Shown piece by piece: positions 26,318 to 34,373 of a stretch of DNA of 47,894 nt (position 1 is the first letter of the stretch; each line of letters begins with the position of its first letter). The notes below the pieces were generated by a model. The model did no database searches. It saw only the letters and a list, made by a program, of their open reading frames with translations, and was not told the origin of the DNA. The DNA is from Candidatus Oscillochloris fontis (lineage in GTDB: Bacteria > Chloroflexota > Chloroflexia > Chloroflexales > Chloroflexaceae): assembly GCF_004138135.1 (NCBI RefSeq), contig NZ_RYFD01000034.1, positions 1 through 47,894 on the forward strand, given 5' to 3'. The position numbers were made by a program, and so were the translations under genes.

Positions 26318-27718
26318 ATGCGCGTTGTGATGAAGTTTGGCGGTACCTCGGTCGGCAGCGCCGATGCAATCCGACAGGTCGCCGCTATTGTCAACGAGAG
26401 TCGCCAGGACCACGAGGTGGTGGTTGTGGTGTCGGCGATGAATGCCCCCGACCTACGGACGACCGATACGCTGATTGCGGCGGCCCATGCGGCGGCGCAA
26501 GGCGATGGGAATGCGACGGCCCATGTGGCTCCGCGCCTGCTCGATCTTCATATGCGTGCTGCGGCTGAGTTGGCCCCGCCTGCTGCATGTGCGGCGCTGG
26601 AGCCAGAGATTCGCACGATGCTCGATTATCTGAGCAATCTTTCGCGCAGTATTGCGGTGCTGGGCGAACTGACGCCGCGTGCGCTCGATCTCTTCAGTGG
26701 CCTGGGTGAACGGCTCAATGCGCGCCTCATCGCCACCGCCCTGCGCGCCGCCGGGGTGCCCGCCGAGGCGATTGATGCCACCGAATTGATCATTACCGAT
26801 GATCGCTACGGTGCGGCCTCGCCGCTGATGGAGGAGACCACCGAGCGCACCCGCAAGCGGCTTCTCCCCCTCCTCGAAGCAGGGGTCGTGCCGGTGGTTA
26901 CCGGGTTCATCGGGGCAACACGCGCCGGGGTGCCGACCACCTTGGGCCGGGGCGGGAGCGACTATTCCTGTTCCATCCTGGGGTCATGCCTCGATGCCAA
27001 CGAGGTCTGGTTCTGGAAAGAGGTGGATGGCGTGCTGACCGCCAACCCCAAGGTGGTGCCCGAAGCGCGTTCGCTGCGCGTGCTCTCCTATAGCGAGATG
27101 GCCGAATTGGCCTACTATGGGGCGAATGTCCTGCATCCCAAGACGGTATTGCCGTTGGTGCAGCGCAACATTCCGATTCGCATCCGCAACACCTTCAACC
27201 CCACACACCCCGGTACGCTGATCGGTGAGGGACGGGGGGATCGTACCGCTCGTGCAGTGACGGCGATCAAAGAGGTGAGCATGATCACCGTGGGCGGGCC
27301 GGGGATGCTCGGTCTCTCTGGGGTGGCGGCGCGCATCTTTACCGCTGTGGCACGCGCCAAAGCCAACATCCTGCTCATCTCGCAGGCCAGCAGCGAGCAG
27401 AGCGTCTGCCTCGCCGTGCCCCTGGCCGAAACTTCGGCGGCGGTAGCCGAACTGCGCAAAGAATTAGAGAGCGAGTTCTCGGCCCATAATGTCGAGCATA
27501 TCGAGGTGAAGGACTCGGTCATGATCATCGCCGTGGTCGGATCGGGCATGCGCGGAACACCCGGTATTGCCGGGCAGGTCTTCGGGGCAATGGGCGAGGC
27601 GAAGATCAATGTGATCGCGATTGCTCAGGGCAGCACCGAGAACAACATTTCGTTGGTGGTCTCCGCCACCGATGGGGATGCGGCGGTACGGGCGATTCAT
27701 CGCAGTTTTGCATTATGA
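26318..27718 (+). CDS. Aspartokinase with tandem ACT domains
   Basis: A 466-residue aspartate kinase, the first step toward Lys, Thr and Met. The catalytic domain has 'MKFGGTSVGSADAIRQ', 'LSGLGERLNARLIA', 'GATRAGVPTTLGRGGSDYS' and 'EVWFWKEVDGVLTANPK'. Two ACT domains follow (about 315-390 and 395-466): 'ITVGGPGMLGLSGVAARIF' and 'VGSGMRGTPGIAGQVFGAMGEAKINVIAIAQG'. The ACT arrangement is like the kinase half of bifunctional aspartokinase-homoserine dehydrogenase, but this protein stops before the dehydrogenase, so it is a stand-alone lysC/thrA-type enzyme. Feedback inhibition by Lys or Thr is likely; which one cannot be told. Confidence 0.95.
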   Translation: MRVVMKFGGTSVGSADAIRQVAAIVNESRQDHEVVVVVSAMNAPDLRTTDTLIAAAHAAAQGDGNATAHVAPRLLDLHMRAAAELAPPAACAALEPEIRTMLDYLSNLSRSIAVLGELTPRALDLFSGLGERLNARLIATALRAAGVPAEAIDATELIITDDRYGAASPLMEETTERTRKRLLPLLEAGVVPVVTGFIGATRAGVPTTLGRGGSDYSCSILGSCLDANEVWFWKEVDGVLTANPKVVPEARSLRVLSYSEMAELAYYGANVLHPKTVLPLVQRNIPIRIRNTFNPTHPGTLIGEGRGDRTARAVTAIKEVSMITVGGPGMLGLSGVAARIFTAVARAKANILLISQASSEQSVCLAVPLAETSAAVAELRKELESEFSAHNVEHIEVKDSVMIIAVVGSGMRGTPGIAGQVFGAMGEAKINVIAIAQGSTENNISLVVSATDGDAAVRAIHRSFAL

Positions 27719-27722
27719 ATCC

Positions 27723-27750
27723 GTAGAGACGCATAATTATGCGTCTCTAC
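27723..27750. repeat. 28-bp perfect palindrome
   Basis: GTAGAGACGCATAA is exactly mirrored by TTATGCGTCTCTAC. It lies between the convergent stops of the aspartokinase gene and the molybdopterin oxidoreductase gene, so it may be a bidirectional terminator; its arms match the 8561-8602 palindrome (GTAGAGACGCA). Confidence 0.85.
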
Positions 27751-29798
27751 CCCAACCGCACCACCTCGACCCGATTAGAATGAAACACCGCCCCGCCGCC
27801 CAGATCGGCCAGATCATCCGAGGTGGTCCAGTTGATGTTGCGACCCTCTGGCGAGTGGCTGGGCCAGTGGCCCTTGAGCGCCACCGCCACCCCCGGCGGC
27901 ACATCGCTGCTGATCTGCGCCCGCAGCAGACAGTCGCCACGGGCATTCACGACCCGCACCGGATCGCCGTCACTGATCCCGCGCACCACCGCATCCTGCG
28001 GGTTGAGTTCGATGCGTGGCTCGCCCTGCTTGTTGCGGAGGCTGGGCTGGTTGCCAAAGGTACTACTCACAAAGTGGTGCGCCCCGGCTGAGATCAGAAT
28101 CAGCCCCGTGCCATCCAACTCCGCCACCGGCACATGGTCGGGGAGCGGGTCAACCCCGTGCTGCGCCATCGCCGCACAGAGCAGCTCCACCTTGCCCGAT
28201 GGCGTGGGAAAGCGCAGATCCGCATACGGGGTGAAGTTCTCTTCGGTAAAGTGCAGCGCCACAGTGCCCTCACGCTGCAACTGCTCCAGGGTGATGCCGG
28301 TTAGTTGCGGGTTGTGCGGGCGACTCGCCTCCAGGATCTCGGCGATCACCTCTTCGGCACTCGCGTGCAGCCACGGCTCGGTGTAGCCCATCGCCTGTGC
28401 CAGGGCACGCATGGTGTCCCAATTGCTGTGCGCCTCGCCCAGCGGCGCAATCGCGGCATGGTTGTATTGCAGATGGCGGTGGCCATACGGGCGGTGCAGG
28501 TCTACCTGCTCAAGTTGGGTCGTGGCGGGCAGGACAATATCGGCATAGCGGGCGGTGTCGCTCATGAACTGCTCATGCACGACGGTGAAGAGATCCTCGC
28601 GCAGCAAGCCGCGCACGATCAGGCCCGCGTTGGGAGCCGAGGCCACCGGGTTGGCTCCGTAGACATACAGCCCCATGATCGGCGGATCTTGCACCTCCCC
28701 GGTCAGTACCGCCCCCAGGCGGTTCATGTTGATGCTGCGCGGGCTAGGCGGGCATTCATGGGCATGACCGACCGCCGCGCTCGCCCATTTGACATAGCCA
28801 CTGGTGCTGTAGTTCAGCCCGCCACCAGGAACCCCATACTGCCCGACCAGGGCGGGCAGGCAACAGAGCGCCCGTACTGCTTGGCCGCCATTCGTATGGC
28901 GTTGAATGCCATCGGCGAACTTGAGCATGGCCGGTTTGGTGGTGGCATAGCGCCGCGCCAGATCAACGATCACCTCAGACTCCAGGCCAGTCAGGGCAGC
29001 CACGCGCTCCGGCGGGTAGAGCGCGGCACGATCCTGAAGCTCGCGCCAGCCGTGGGTGTGCGCCGCCAGCCACGCCTGATCCTGCAAACCCTCGGCAAAG
29101 ATGACATGCATCAACCCCAAGGCCAGCGCCGCATCGGTTGCGGGCCGAATCTGGAGGAAGAGATCGGCATGCTGGGCGGTCAGACTGCGGCGCGGGTCTA
29201 CCACCACCACGTAGGTGCCCTGGCGCTGGGCCGCACGCAGCAGCGGCATGAAGTGCGGGCCAGACGTGGCCGGATTGTTCCCCCAGAGAATAACCAACTT
29301 ACTCTTCAGCACCTCACGCGGGTCGGGGCCGTGGCGCACCCCCAAGGTCGCCGGCACCGCGACATGCGAAGCGCTACAGCAGATCGTGCGATCCAGCCCG
29401 CTGGCCCCCATCCGATTCCAGAGGCGTTCGTCACACACCCCCATCTGCACCAAACCGAGCGTCCCACTATAGGAGTAGGGCAGAATCGCCGCCGCGCCGT
29501 GGGTAGCGATGATCGCCTGCCAGCGCTCGGCAATCTCGGCCAGCGCCGCCGCCCAGGAGATACGCTCCCACTGATCGCCGCCCTTCGGGCCAACCCGGCG
29601 CAGCGGGTGTAACACGCGCTCAGTACTATAGACCCGTTCCAAGTAGGGGCGCACCTTGGCACACAACCAACCCTGAGTCATCGGGTGGGCCGGGTCACCA
29701 CGCAGAGCGACCGCACGCCCCGCATGAACCTCGGTGATCAACGCACATGTATCGGGGCAGTCGTGGGGGCACGCGCCCCGAATCTGGGTGGAAGTCAT
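27747..29798 (-). CDS. Molybdopterin oxidoreductase (formate dehydrogenase/DMSO reductase family)
   Basis: A 683-residue molybdenum enzyme. The N-terminal [4Fe-4S] site is 'CPHDCPDTC' plus Cys in 'GWLCAK'. The Mo-bis-MGD fold includes 'ILPYSYSGTLGLVQMG', 'VILWGNNPATSGPH' and 'VVVVDPRRSLTAQHADLFLQIRPATDAALALGLMHVI'. A C-terminal Molydop_binding domain has 'LISAGAHHFVSSTFGNQPSLRNKQGEP' and 'DAVVRGISDGDPVRVVNARG'. There is no Tat signal, so it is probably cytoplasmic. No partner Fe-S or membrane subunit is adjacent, so the electron partner and substrate are unknown. The 3' end overlaps a perfect palindrome. Confidence 0.9.
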   Translation of the reverse strand: MTSTQIRGACPHDCPDTCALITEVHAGRAVALRGDPAHPMTQGWLCAKVRPYLERVYSTERVLHPLRRVGPKGGDQWERISWAAALAEIAERWQAIIATHGAAAILPYSYSGTLGLVQMGVCDERLWNRMGASGLDRTICCSASHVAVPATLGVRHGPDPREVLKSKLVILWGNNPATSGPHFMPLLRAAQRQGTYVVVVDPRRSLTAQHADLFLQIRPATDAALALGLMHVIFAEGLQDQAWLAAHTHGWRELQDRAALYPPERVAALTGLESEVIVDLARRYATTKPAMLKFADGIQRHTNGGQAVRALCCLPALVGQYGVPGGGLNYSTSGYVKWASAAVGHAHECPPSPRSINMNRLGAVLTGEVQDPPIMGLYVYGANPVASAPNAGLIVRGLLREDLFTVVHEQFMSDTARYADIVLPATTQLEQVDLHRPYGHRHLQYNHAAIAPLGEAHSNWDTMRALAQAMGYTEPWLHASAEEVIAEILEASRPHNPQLTGITLEQLQREGTVALHFTEENFTPYADLRFPTPSGKVELLCAAMAQHGVDPLPDHVPVAELDGTGLILISAGAHHFVSSTFGNQPSLRNKQGEPRIELNPQDAVVRGISDGDPVRVVNARGDCLLRAQISSDVPPGVAVALKGHWPSHSPEGRNINWTTSDDLADLGGGAVFHSNRVEVVRLG

Positions 29799-29820
29799 GT
29801 GGGTACTCCTTGATCATCCC

Positions 29821-29893
29821 GTAGGGGCGAAGCATCGCCCGCCAACCTCATTCGGGTTTCCCTGCTCTATGGTGGGCGATGCTTCGCCCCTAC
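29821..29893. repeat. 73-bp GTAGGGGCGAAGC hairpin repeat, copy 2
   Basis: Same ends and same length as 9637-9709 but in opposite orientation, including the shared centre (GCCAACCTC.TTCGGGTT). It sits in the divergent region between the oxidoreductase gene and the VWA lipoprotein gene. Confidence 0.85.
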
Positions 29894-30011
29894 TCCTGAT
29901 GATCGGGTTTCTTGGTATCTTAACATAGAGCCAACGGCATCGGAACTTTCCCCGCCCGCAACACGTCTCTCCAACAGCATGCCCAAATTCTCCACCCAGA
30001 GGAGGCTCCCG

Positions 30012-31391
30012 ATGCACCCATACCGCCGCTTGCCATCCATGGCCCTGTTCTTCAGCCTCATCCTGATGCTCCTGGCCGCCTGTGGATCTGCGCCTAGCTC
30101 CCAGTCTGTGCCGGTCAGTGCCCCCGCCGCTGGCGCGGGCAGTAGTGGCCTATCGAGTGCTGAACGTGAGAATAGCGCCCCACCCGCCCCCGCCGCTACC
30201 GCCCCAGCCGACGTTATGGGGTTGCCCGCCACTGATGCCAGCAGCGGCGACGCCGAGAAGCCCCCGATTGCCGGGGAGGTCGCCGCCGCCCCAACTGACG
30301 GTGGCCTCGGTGAGGCCAGCCCCGCCTCGCGCCCCCAGGGCCAAGTTGCCAACCTCAAGGCGGGCGAGATTGATGACAACGACGATTTTGCCGCCTACCT
30401 CGACTACCTGCGCACCTACCAGATGGGTGAAGTACGCCAGGTTGATCCCAGCGAGCGCTACCTGATCCGCGTGATTGACGATAACCAGCGCCCGGTGCTC
30501 GATGCACGGATCAGCATCTACGCCGGGGAGGAACTGGTCTTCCAGGGGCGCACCTACGCCGGTGGCGAGACGATCTTTCTGCCACGGGTGATCGGGGTTA
30601 GCCCGAACGCCACCACGTTCCGCCTCGTGGCCAATTATGGCAACGCCAGCGCCGAGGTGAGTTTCGAGCGCGGGAGCAGCGCCCCGATTGAGGTCGGGCT
30701 GCGCGGTGTCCAGATCGATCCGACCCTGCGCCTTGATCTGCTCTTTCTGCTCGATACCACCGGCAGTATGGGCGACGAGTTGTACCGTATCCAGGAGACG
30801 ATTGACAGCATCGCCCAGCGCATAGACACCTTCAACCCACGTCCACAGATCCGCTACGGGTTGGTAGCCTACAAGGACGAGGGCGATGAGTATGTGACCC
30901 GCCCGGTCGCCTTCACCACCGACCTCGCCGCCTTCCGCGCTGAACTAAACGCCCTCACGGCCATGGGCGGGGGCGACACCCCGGAGGCGGTGGATGCCGC
31001 GTTGGAGGATGCCCTGCTCACGATGGAGTGGAGCGATCAAGCGGCGGTGCGCCTCGTCTTCCTGGTTGCCGATGCTGGCCCGCACACGTATGAGCAGATG
31101 CAGTTTACCTACCTGGACGGTGCGCGTGAGGCTGTCGCACGCGGGGTCAAGATCTACCCGATTGCCGCCAGCAACACCGATGCTCCGGCGGAATATGTCT
31201 TCCGCCAACTGGCCCAGCAGACCATGGCGGGCTTCATCTTCCTGACCTACCAGGAGGGTGCGAGTTCGGGTGCGCCGGGTGAGAGCACCACACTTGAGGC
31301 GGGCGATCAGCCCTACACCGTCGAGCGCCTGGATGATCTGATCGTCAGTATCGTGCAGCGCGAGTTAGCCGCAGCGGTGGGGGTGCGTTAA
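30012..31391 (+). CDS. VWA-domain lipoprotein
   Basis: A 459-residue surface lipoprotein. ATG 30012 has GGAGG eight bases upstream. The signal ends in lipobox 'LMLLAACGS' and is followed by a long Ala/Pro/Ser-rich linker (to about residue 115). A beta-rich segment ('YLIRVIDDNQRPVLDARISIYAGEELVFQG') looks like a carboxypeptidase-regulatory or Big-like fold. The VWA domain follows, with MIDAS motif 'LFLLDTTGSMGDEL' and later 'YGLVAYKDEGDEYVTRPVAFTTDL' and 'GGGDTPEAVDAAL', all consistent with metal-dependent ligand binding. Probably an adhesion or scaffold protein of the cell surface; the ligand is unknown. Confidence 0.9.
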   Translation: MHPYRRLPSMALFFSLILMLLAACGSAPSSQSVPVSAPAAGAGSSGLSSAERENSAPPAPAATAPADVMGLPATDASSGDAEKPPIAGEVAAAPTDGGLGEASPASRPQGQVANLKAGEIDDNDDFAAYLDYLRTYQMGEVRQVDPSERYLIRVIDDNQRPVLDARISIYAGEELVFQGRTYAGGETIFLPRVIGVSPNATTFRLVANYGNASAEVSFERGSSAPIEVGLRGVQIDPTLRLDLLFLLDTTGSMGDELYRIQETIDSIAQRIDTFNPRPQIRYGLVAYKDEGDEYVTRPVAFTTDLAAFRAELNALTAMGGGDTPEAVDAALEDALLTMEWSDQAAVRLVFLVADAGPHTYEQMQFTYLDGAREAVARGVKIYPIAASNTDAPAEYVFRQLAQQTMAGFIFLTYQEGASSGAPGESTTLEAGDQPYTVERLDDLIVSIVQRELAAAVGVR

Positions 31392-31399
31392 GCAGTCAC

Positions 31400-31430
31400 A
31401 CGGTGCGGAACCGATTGGGTTCCGCACCGT
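31400..31430. terminator. Bidirectional terminator hairpin
   Basis: ACGGTGCGGAACC pairs perfectly with GGTTCCGCACCGT around a five-base loop. It lies between the convergent stops of the VWA lipoprotein gene (31391) and the hybrid kinase gene (31433). Confidence 0.75.
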
Positions 31431-31432
31431 AC

Positions 31433-34153
31433 TTATTCCTTTACCACCTGCAACAAGCGCTCCTTCACCCGCCGATACTCCACCTCGATCACCCCAAAGA
31501 GCGCGTAGGTCTCATTATCGGCCAGATTCTGGTGCGCACGCTGCTCCAACTGCTGACAGATCGCGGCTAGACTTTGGGCACCCAACGAGAGGCTACTGCC
31601 CTTAAAGCGGTGGGACAAACGCCCCAATTGGTTCAAGTCATTGGGCCATGCCGCCCGCATCGCAATCAGATCACGTTCAGCCTGTTCCAAGAAGATCTCG
31701 ATCAGCTTGGCAAATTCGGATGCACTGCCCATACTCTCCCGCAGCATCGTCAAGACATCCTGATTGAGCTGAACCGGCTCCTCAGCAGGGGCAATTTCGG
31801 TCGTCGTTGGTGCATGGCGTCCACGCTGGGCACGCAGCAGCGCCGCCTCAAGATCAGCGCGCAACATCGGCTTACTGATATAGTCATCCATACCCGCCGC
31901 CAGACACACCTCACGGTCGCCCGTCATCGCATTGGCTGTCACAGCGATGATGTAGGGTTGGCGGGATTCGGGCAACATCGCCCGCAGACGGCGCGTAGCA
32001 TCCAAGCCATCCATATCGGGCATCTGCACATCCATCAGCACCACATCATAATCACGGTGGTGCATGGCGGCAATCACCTCTTTGCCATTGGAAGCGAGGT
32101 CGGCATAATAGCCAATCTTCTCCAACATACGCAGGGCCACCTGCTGATTGACTTGGTGATCCTCCGCGAGCAACACGCGCATTGGGCGGCCCAACTTTGC
32201 CAGTTTGGGGCGATCAGTACGAGGAATAGTGGTGATGATGGATGGGTTGGGATCAACGGCTGTACTACGGAATGTCACGCGGAAGGAGGAGCCAACCCCA
32301 ACCTTACTCTGCACCGTAATCGTGCCCCCCATCAACTCACTCAAGCGACGGCTGATCGCCAAACCCAGCCCAGTACCACCAAAGCGACGGGTCGTACTCG
32401 CATCAATCTGGCTAAAGGGGCGGAAGAGGCGATCCATGCGATCCTCAGGAATACCGATCCCGGTGTCTGCCACCGTCATCGTGATGATCAGATGATCGCC
32501 GCTGGAGGTCTCATCGGGGCGCGCCGAGACACGTATTGTCACCTCACCAGCATTGGTAAACTTGATCGCATTGGAGACCAGATTCACCAAAATCTGGCGC
32601 ACGCGGGTGATGTCACCGACAATCATCGCCGGCATCTGCGAACTCACCATCCCCGTCAAGACCAGACCCTTCTCCAGCGCCTTGGGGCCAAGGAGTTCAT
32701 TCACCTCTCCGACACACACATGGATACTAAAGGGCTGCTGTTCAAGCTCCATATGCCCCGACTCAATCTTCGAGAAGTCGAGGATATTATTGATCAGCGC
32801 CACCAACATATCACCACTGGTACGGATCGTCTCGGCATACTGACGCTGCTCACGGGTCAAATCGGTATCGAGCATCAGAGTCGTCATACCGATCACCGCA
32901 TTCATGGGCGTGCGGATCTCGTGGCTCATGGTCGCAAGGAAGGATGACTTCGCCAGCGTCGCTGCTTCAGCCGCATCCTTGGCATGCACCAACTCTGCGG
33001 TATCACGCACACGATCACTCACATCACGATAGAGCCAGAGGTGACCATGGTAGCACTCATCCTCAAAGACGGGCACAAAATCACACTCCAGGCTGCGCCC
33101 ATCGGCCATACGCACCATATGCCCAGTGACGGGTTGGCGCTGTTCAAGGATCTGGTGAAAGCGTGCAAAGAAGGCATCTGCATTCTCTAGGCTTGGGGTG
33201 ATCATGCGCGCAATATCCTGGCAATCCATCCCAATCAACGCCTCTGGAGGAATGGCAAGGCCAAACATGGCGCAGAAGGTCTGGTTGACAAGGGTCAGGC
33301 GACACTGATCATCCTCAACCAGCACCCCCGCTTGGATATTCGCAATCAGGGTCGAGAGGCGCGAATTAGCATTCTGCGACGCCATCGTGACCTGAATGCG
33401 CGAGCTAATATCGAAGGCCACCCCGATCACCCCAGTCACCTGCCCCTGCACATCGCGGATGGGGTGGTAGCGCGTCTCGAAGGAGAAATCCTTGAGTTGG
33501 TTGAGGACAGCAAAGCTCTCGCCATCAAGCGCCCGGCGGATACTTTGCAGAATCTGGGGTTGATCAGCATAGATAGTAAAGACCGATTGCCCAGTGAACA
33601 TGCCGGGCTTCAAGCCCAACAACTCCAAACCCTTACCTGCACCGAGGATAAAATGACCCTGCTGATCGAGCACAAACAGAACCACTGGCATGGTCTGAAA
33701 GACCATACGCAAATAGGTTTCGCTATGCCAGAAGAGTTGCGAGTAATAGCGCCGCTCACTGATGGGCGTCACCACACCAAAAAAGTTGCTCAACTGGCCC
33801 TGCGCATCAAAAATAGGCGAGACCTGGAGCGAGATCCAGTAGGGTTGGCCCGCTTTATTGTAGTTGAGTACGGTTTCGCTAAAGCCCTGGCCTTGGCGAA
33901 TAGCGAGACTCATGCGCTCAACGGTGGCCTTATCGGTACCCGGCCCCTGAAGCAGATCCCCCGGCTTGTGGCCCGCCACATCCGCCAAGACATAGCCGGT
34001 CAAACGGGTAAACCCTGCATTCACCCACTCGATCCGACCCTGATGATTGGTAAGAATCATCGCATTGCTCGAATGTTGCGCAATGCGGGTTAGAACATGG
34101 GCATCTTGATATGCACCCTGCGGCTGGCTTGTGGCGGAGGATGACAAGAGCAT
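31433..34153 (-). CDS. Hybrid sensor histidine kinase (PAS x3, HisKA, HATPase, REC, HPt)
   Basis: A 906-residue cytoplasmic hybrid kinase without TM helices. Three PAS/PAC modules fill residues ~20-390 ('ILTNHQGRIEWVNAGFTRLTGY', 'VLFVLDQQGHFILGAGKGLELLG', 'GVLVEDDQCRLTLVNQTF'). HisKA has 'FLATMSHEIRTPMNAVIGM'. The ATPase domain has 'NLVSNAIKF', 'DTGIGIPEDRMDRLF' and 'GGTGLGLAIS'. A receiver domain follows with 'LMDVQMPDMDGL', then an HPt domain with the phospho-His in 'LSHRFKGSSLSLGA'. A full His-Asp-His relay is therefore in one chain, ending on a missing separate regulator. Multiple PAS domains suggest redox, light or small-molecule sensing. Confidence 0.94.
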   Translation of the reverse strand: MLLSSSATSQPQGAYQDAHVLTRIAQHSSNAMILTNHQGRIEWVNAGFTRLTGYVLADVAGHKPGDLLQGPGTDKATVERMSLAIRQGQGFSETVLNYNKAGQPYWISLQVSPIFDAQGQLSNFFGVVTPISERRYYSQLFWHSETYLRMVFQTMPVVLFVLDQQGHFILGAGKGLELLGLKPGMFTGQSVFTIYADQPQILQSIRRALDGESFAVLNQLKDFSFETRYHPIRDVQGQVTGVIGVAFDISSRIQVTMASQNANSRLSTLIANIQAGVLVEDDQCRLTLVNQTFCAMFGLAIPPEALIGMDCQDIARMITPSLENADAFFARFHQILEQRQPVTGHMVRMADGRSLECDFVPVFEDECYHGHLWLYRDVSDRVRDTAELVHAKDAAEAATLAKSSFLATMSHEIRTPMNAVIGMTTLMLDTDLTREQRQYAETIRTSGDMLVALINNILDFSKIESGHMELEQQPFSIHVCVGEVNELLGPKALEKGLVLTGMVSSQMPAMIVGDITRVRQILVNLVSNAIKFTNAGEVTIRVSARPDETSSGDHLIITMTVADTGIGIPEDRMDRLFRPFSQIDASTTRRFGGTGLGLAISRRLSELMGGTITVQSKVGVGSSFRVTFRSTAVDPNPSIITTIPRTDRPKLAKLGRPMRVLLAEDHQVNQQVALRMLEKIGYYADLASNGKEVIAAMHHRDYDVVLMDVQMPDMDGLDATRRLRAMLPESRQPYIIAVTANAMTGDREVCLAAGMDDYISKPMLRADLEAALLRAQRGRHAPTTTEIAPAEEPVQLNQDVLTMLRESMGSASEFAKLIEIFLEQAERDLIAMRAAWPNDLNQLGRLSHRFKGSSLSLGAQSLAAICQQLEQRAHQNLADNETYALFGVIEVEYRRVKERLLQVVKE

Positions 34154-34246
34154 AGCAGCGCATCCCTGATGATAACCTGTAGATCTCCATAACCAGTATA
34201 GCGCATGTTCGTATCAATAGATAGGTTGGGATCTAGATTAGGTGTT

Positions 34247-34323
34247 GTAGGGGCGAGGCATGTGGCCCAACGAATAGGGCAGAACCCATCCATATTGTAT
34301 GGAGCCACATGCTTCGCCCCTAC
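34247..34323. repeat. 77-bp GTAGGGGCGA hairpin repeat, copy 3 (diverged)
   Basis: Ends GTAGGGGCGAGGCATGTGGC and GCCACATGCTTCGCCCCTAC are inverted repeats. The outer ends match the 73-bp family but the centre differs, so it is a subfamily. It lies between the divergent hybrid kinase and DinG-like genes, and its right end abuts the TATAAT at 34331. Confidence 0.75.
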
Positions 34324-34330
34324 AAGCGGG

Positions 34331-34336
34331 TATAAT
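34331..34336 (+). promoter_or_regulatory. Consensus -10 box upstream of the DinG-like gene
   Basis: A perfect TATAAT lies 37 bases before ATG 34374. No good -35 is visible; the position where one would fall is inside the right arm of the hairpin repeat, so the repeat may have replaced the original -35 region. Confidence 0.4.
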
Positions 34337-34373
34337 ACCCCTACGAACCTCACCTACACAAGATACAAACCCT

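Noticed and set aside
28305-29612. 435-codon open frame antisense to the molybdopterin oxidoreductase
   Set aside because: Composition is Arg/Gln/His-rich without motifs; the opposite strand encodes a complete known family.
31574-32947. 457-codon open frame antisense to the hybrid histidine kinase
   Set aside because: Shadow of the HisKA/REC region; no start signal or family features.
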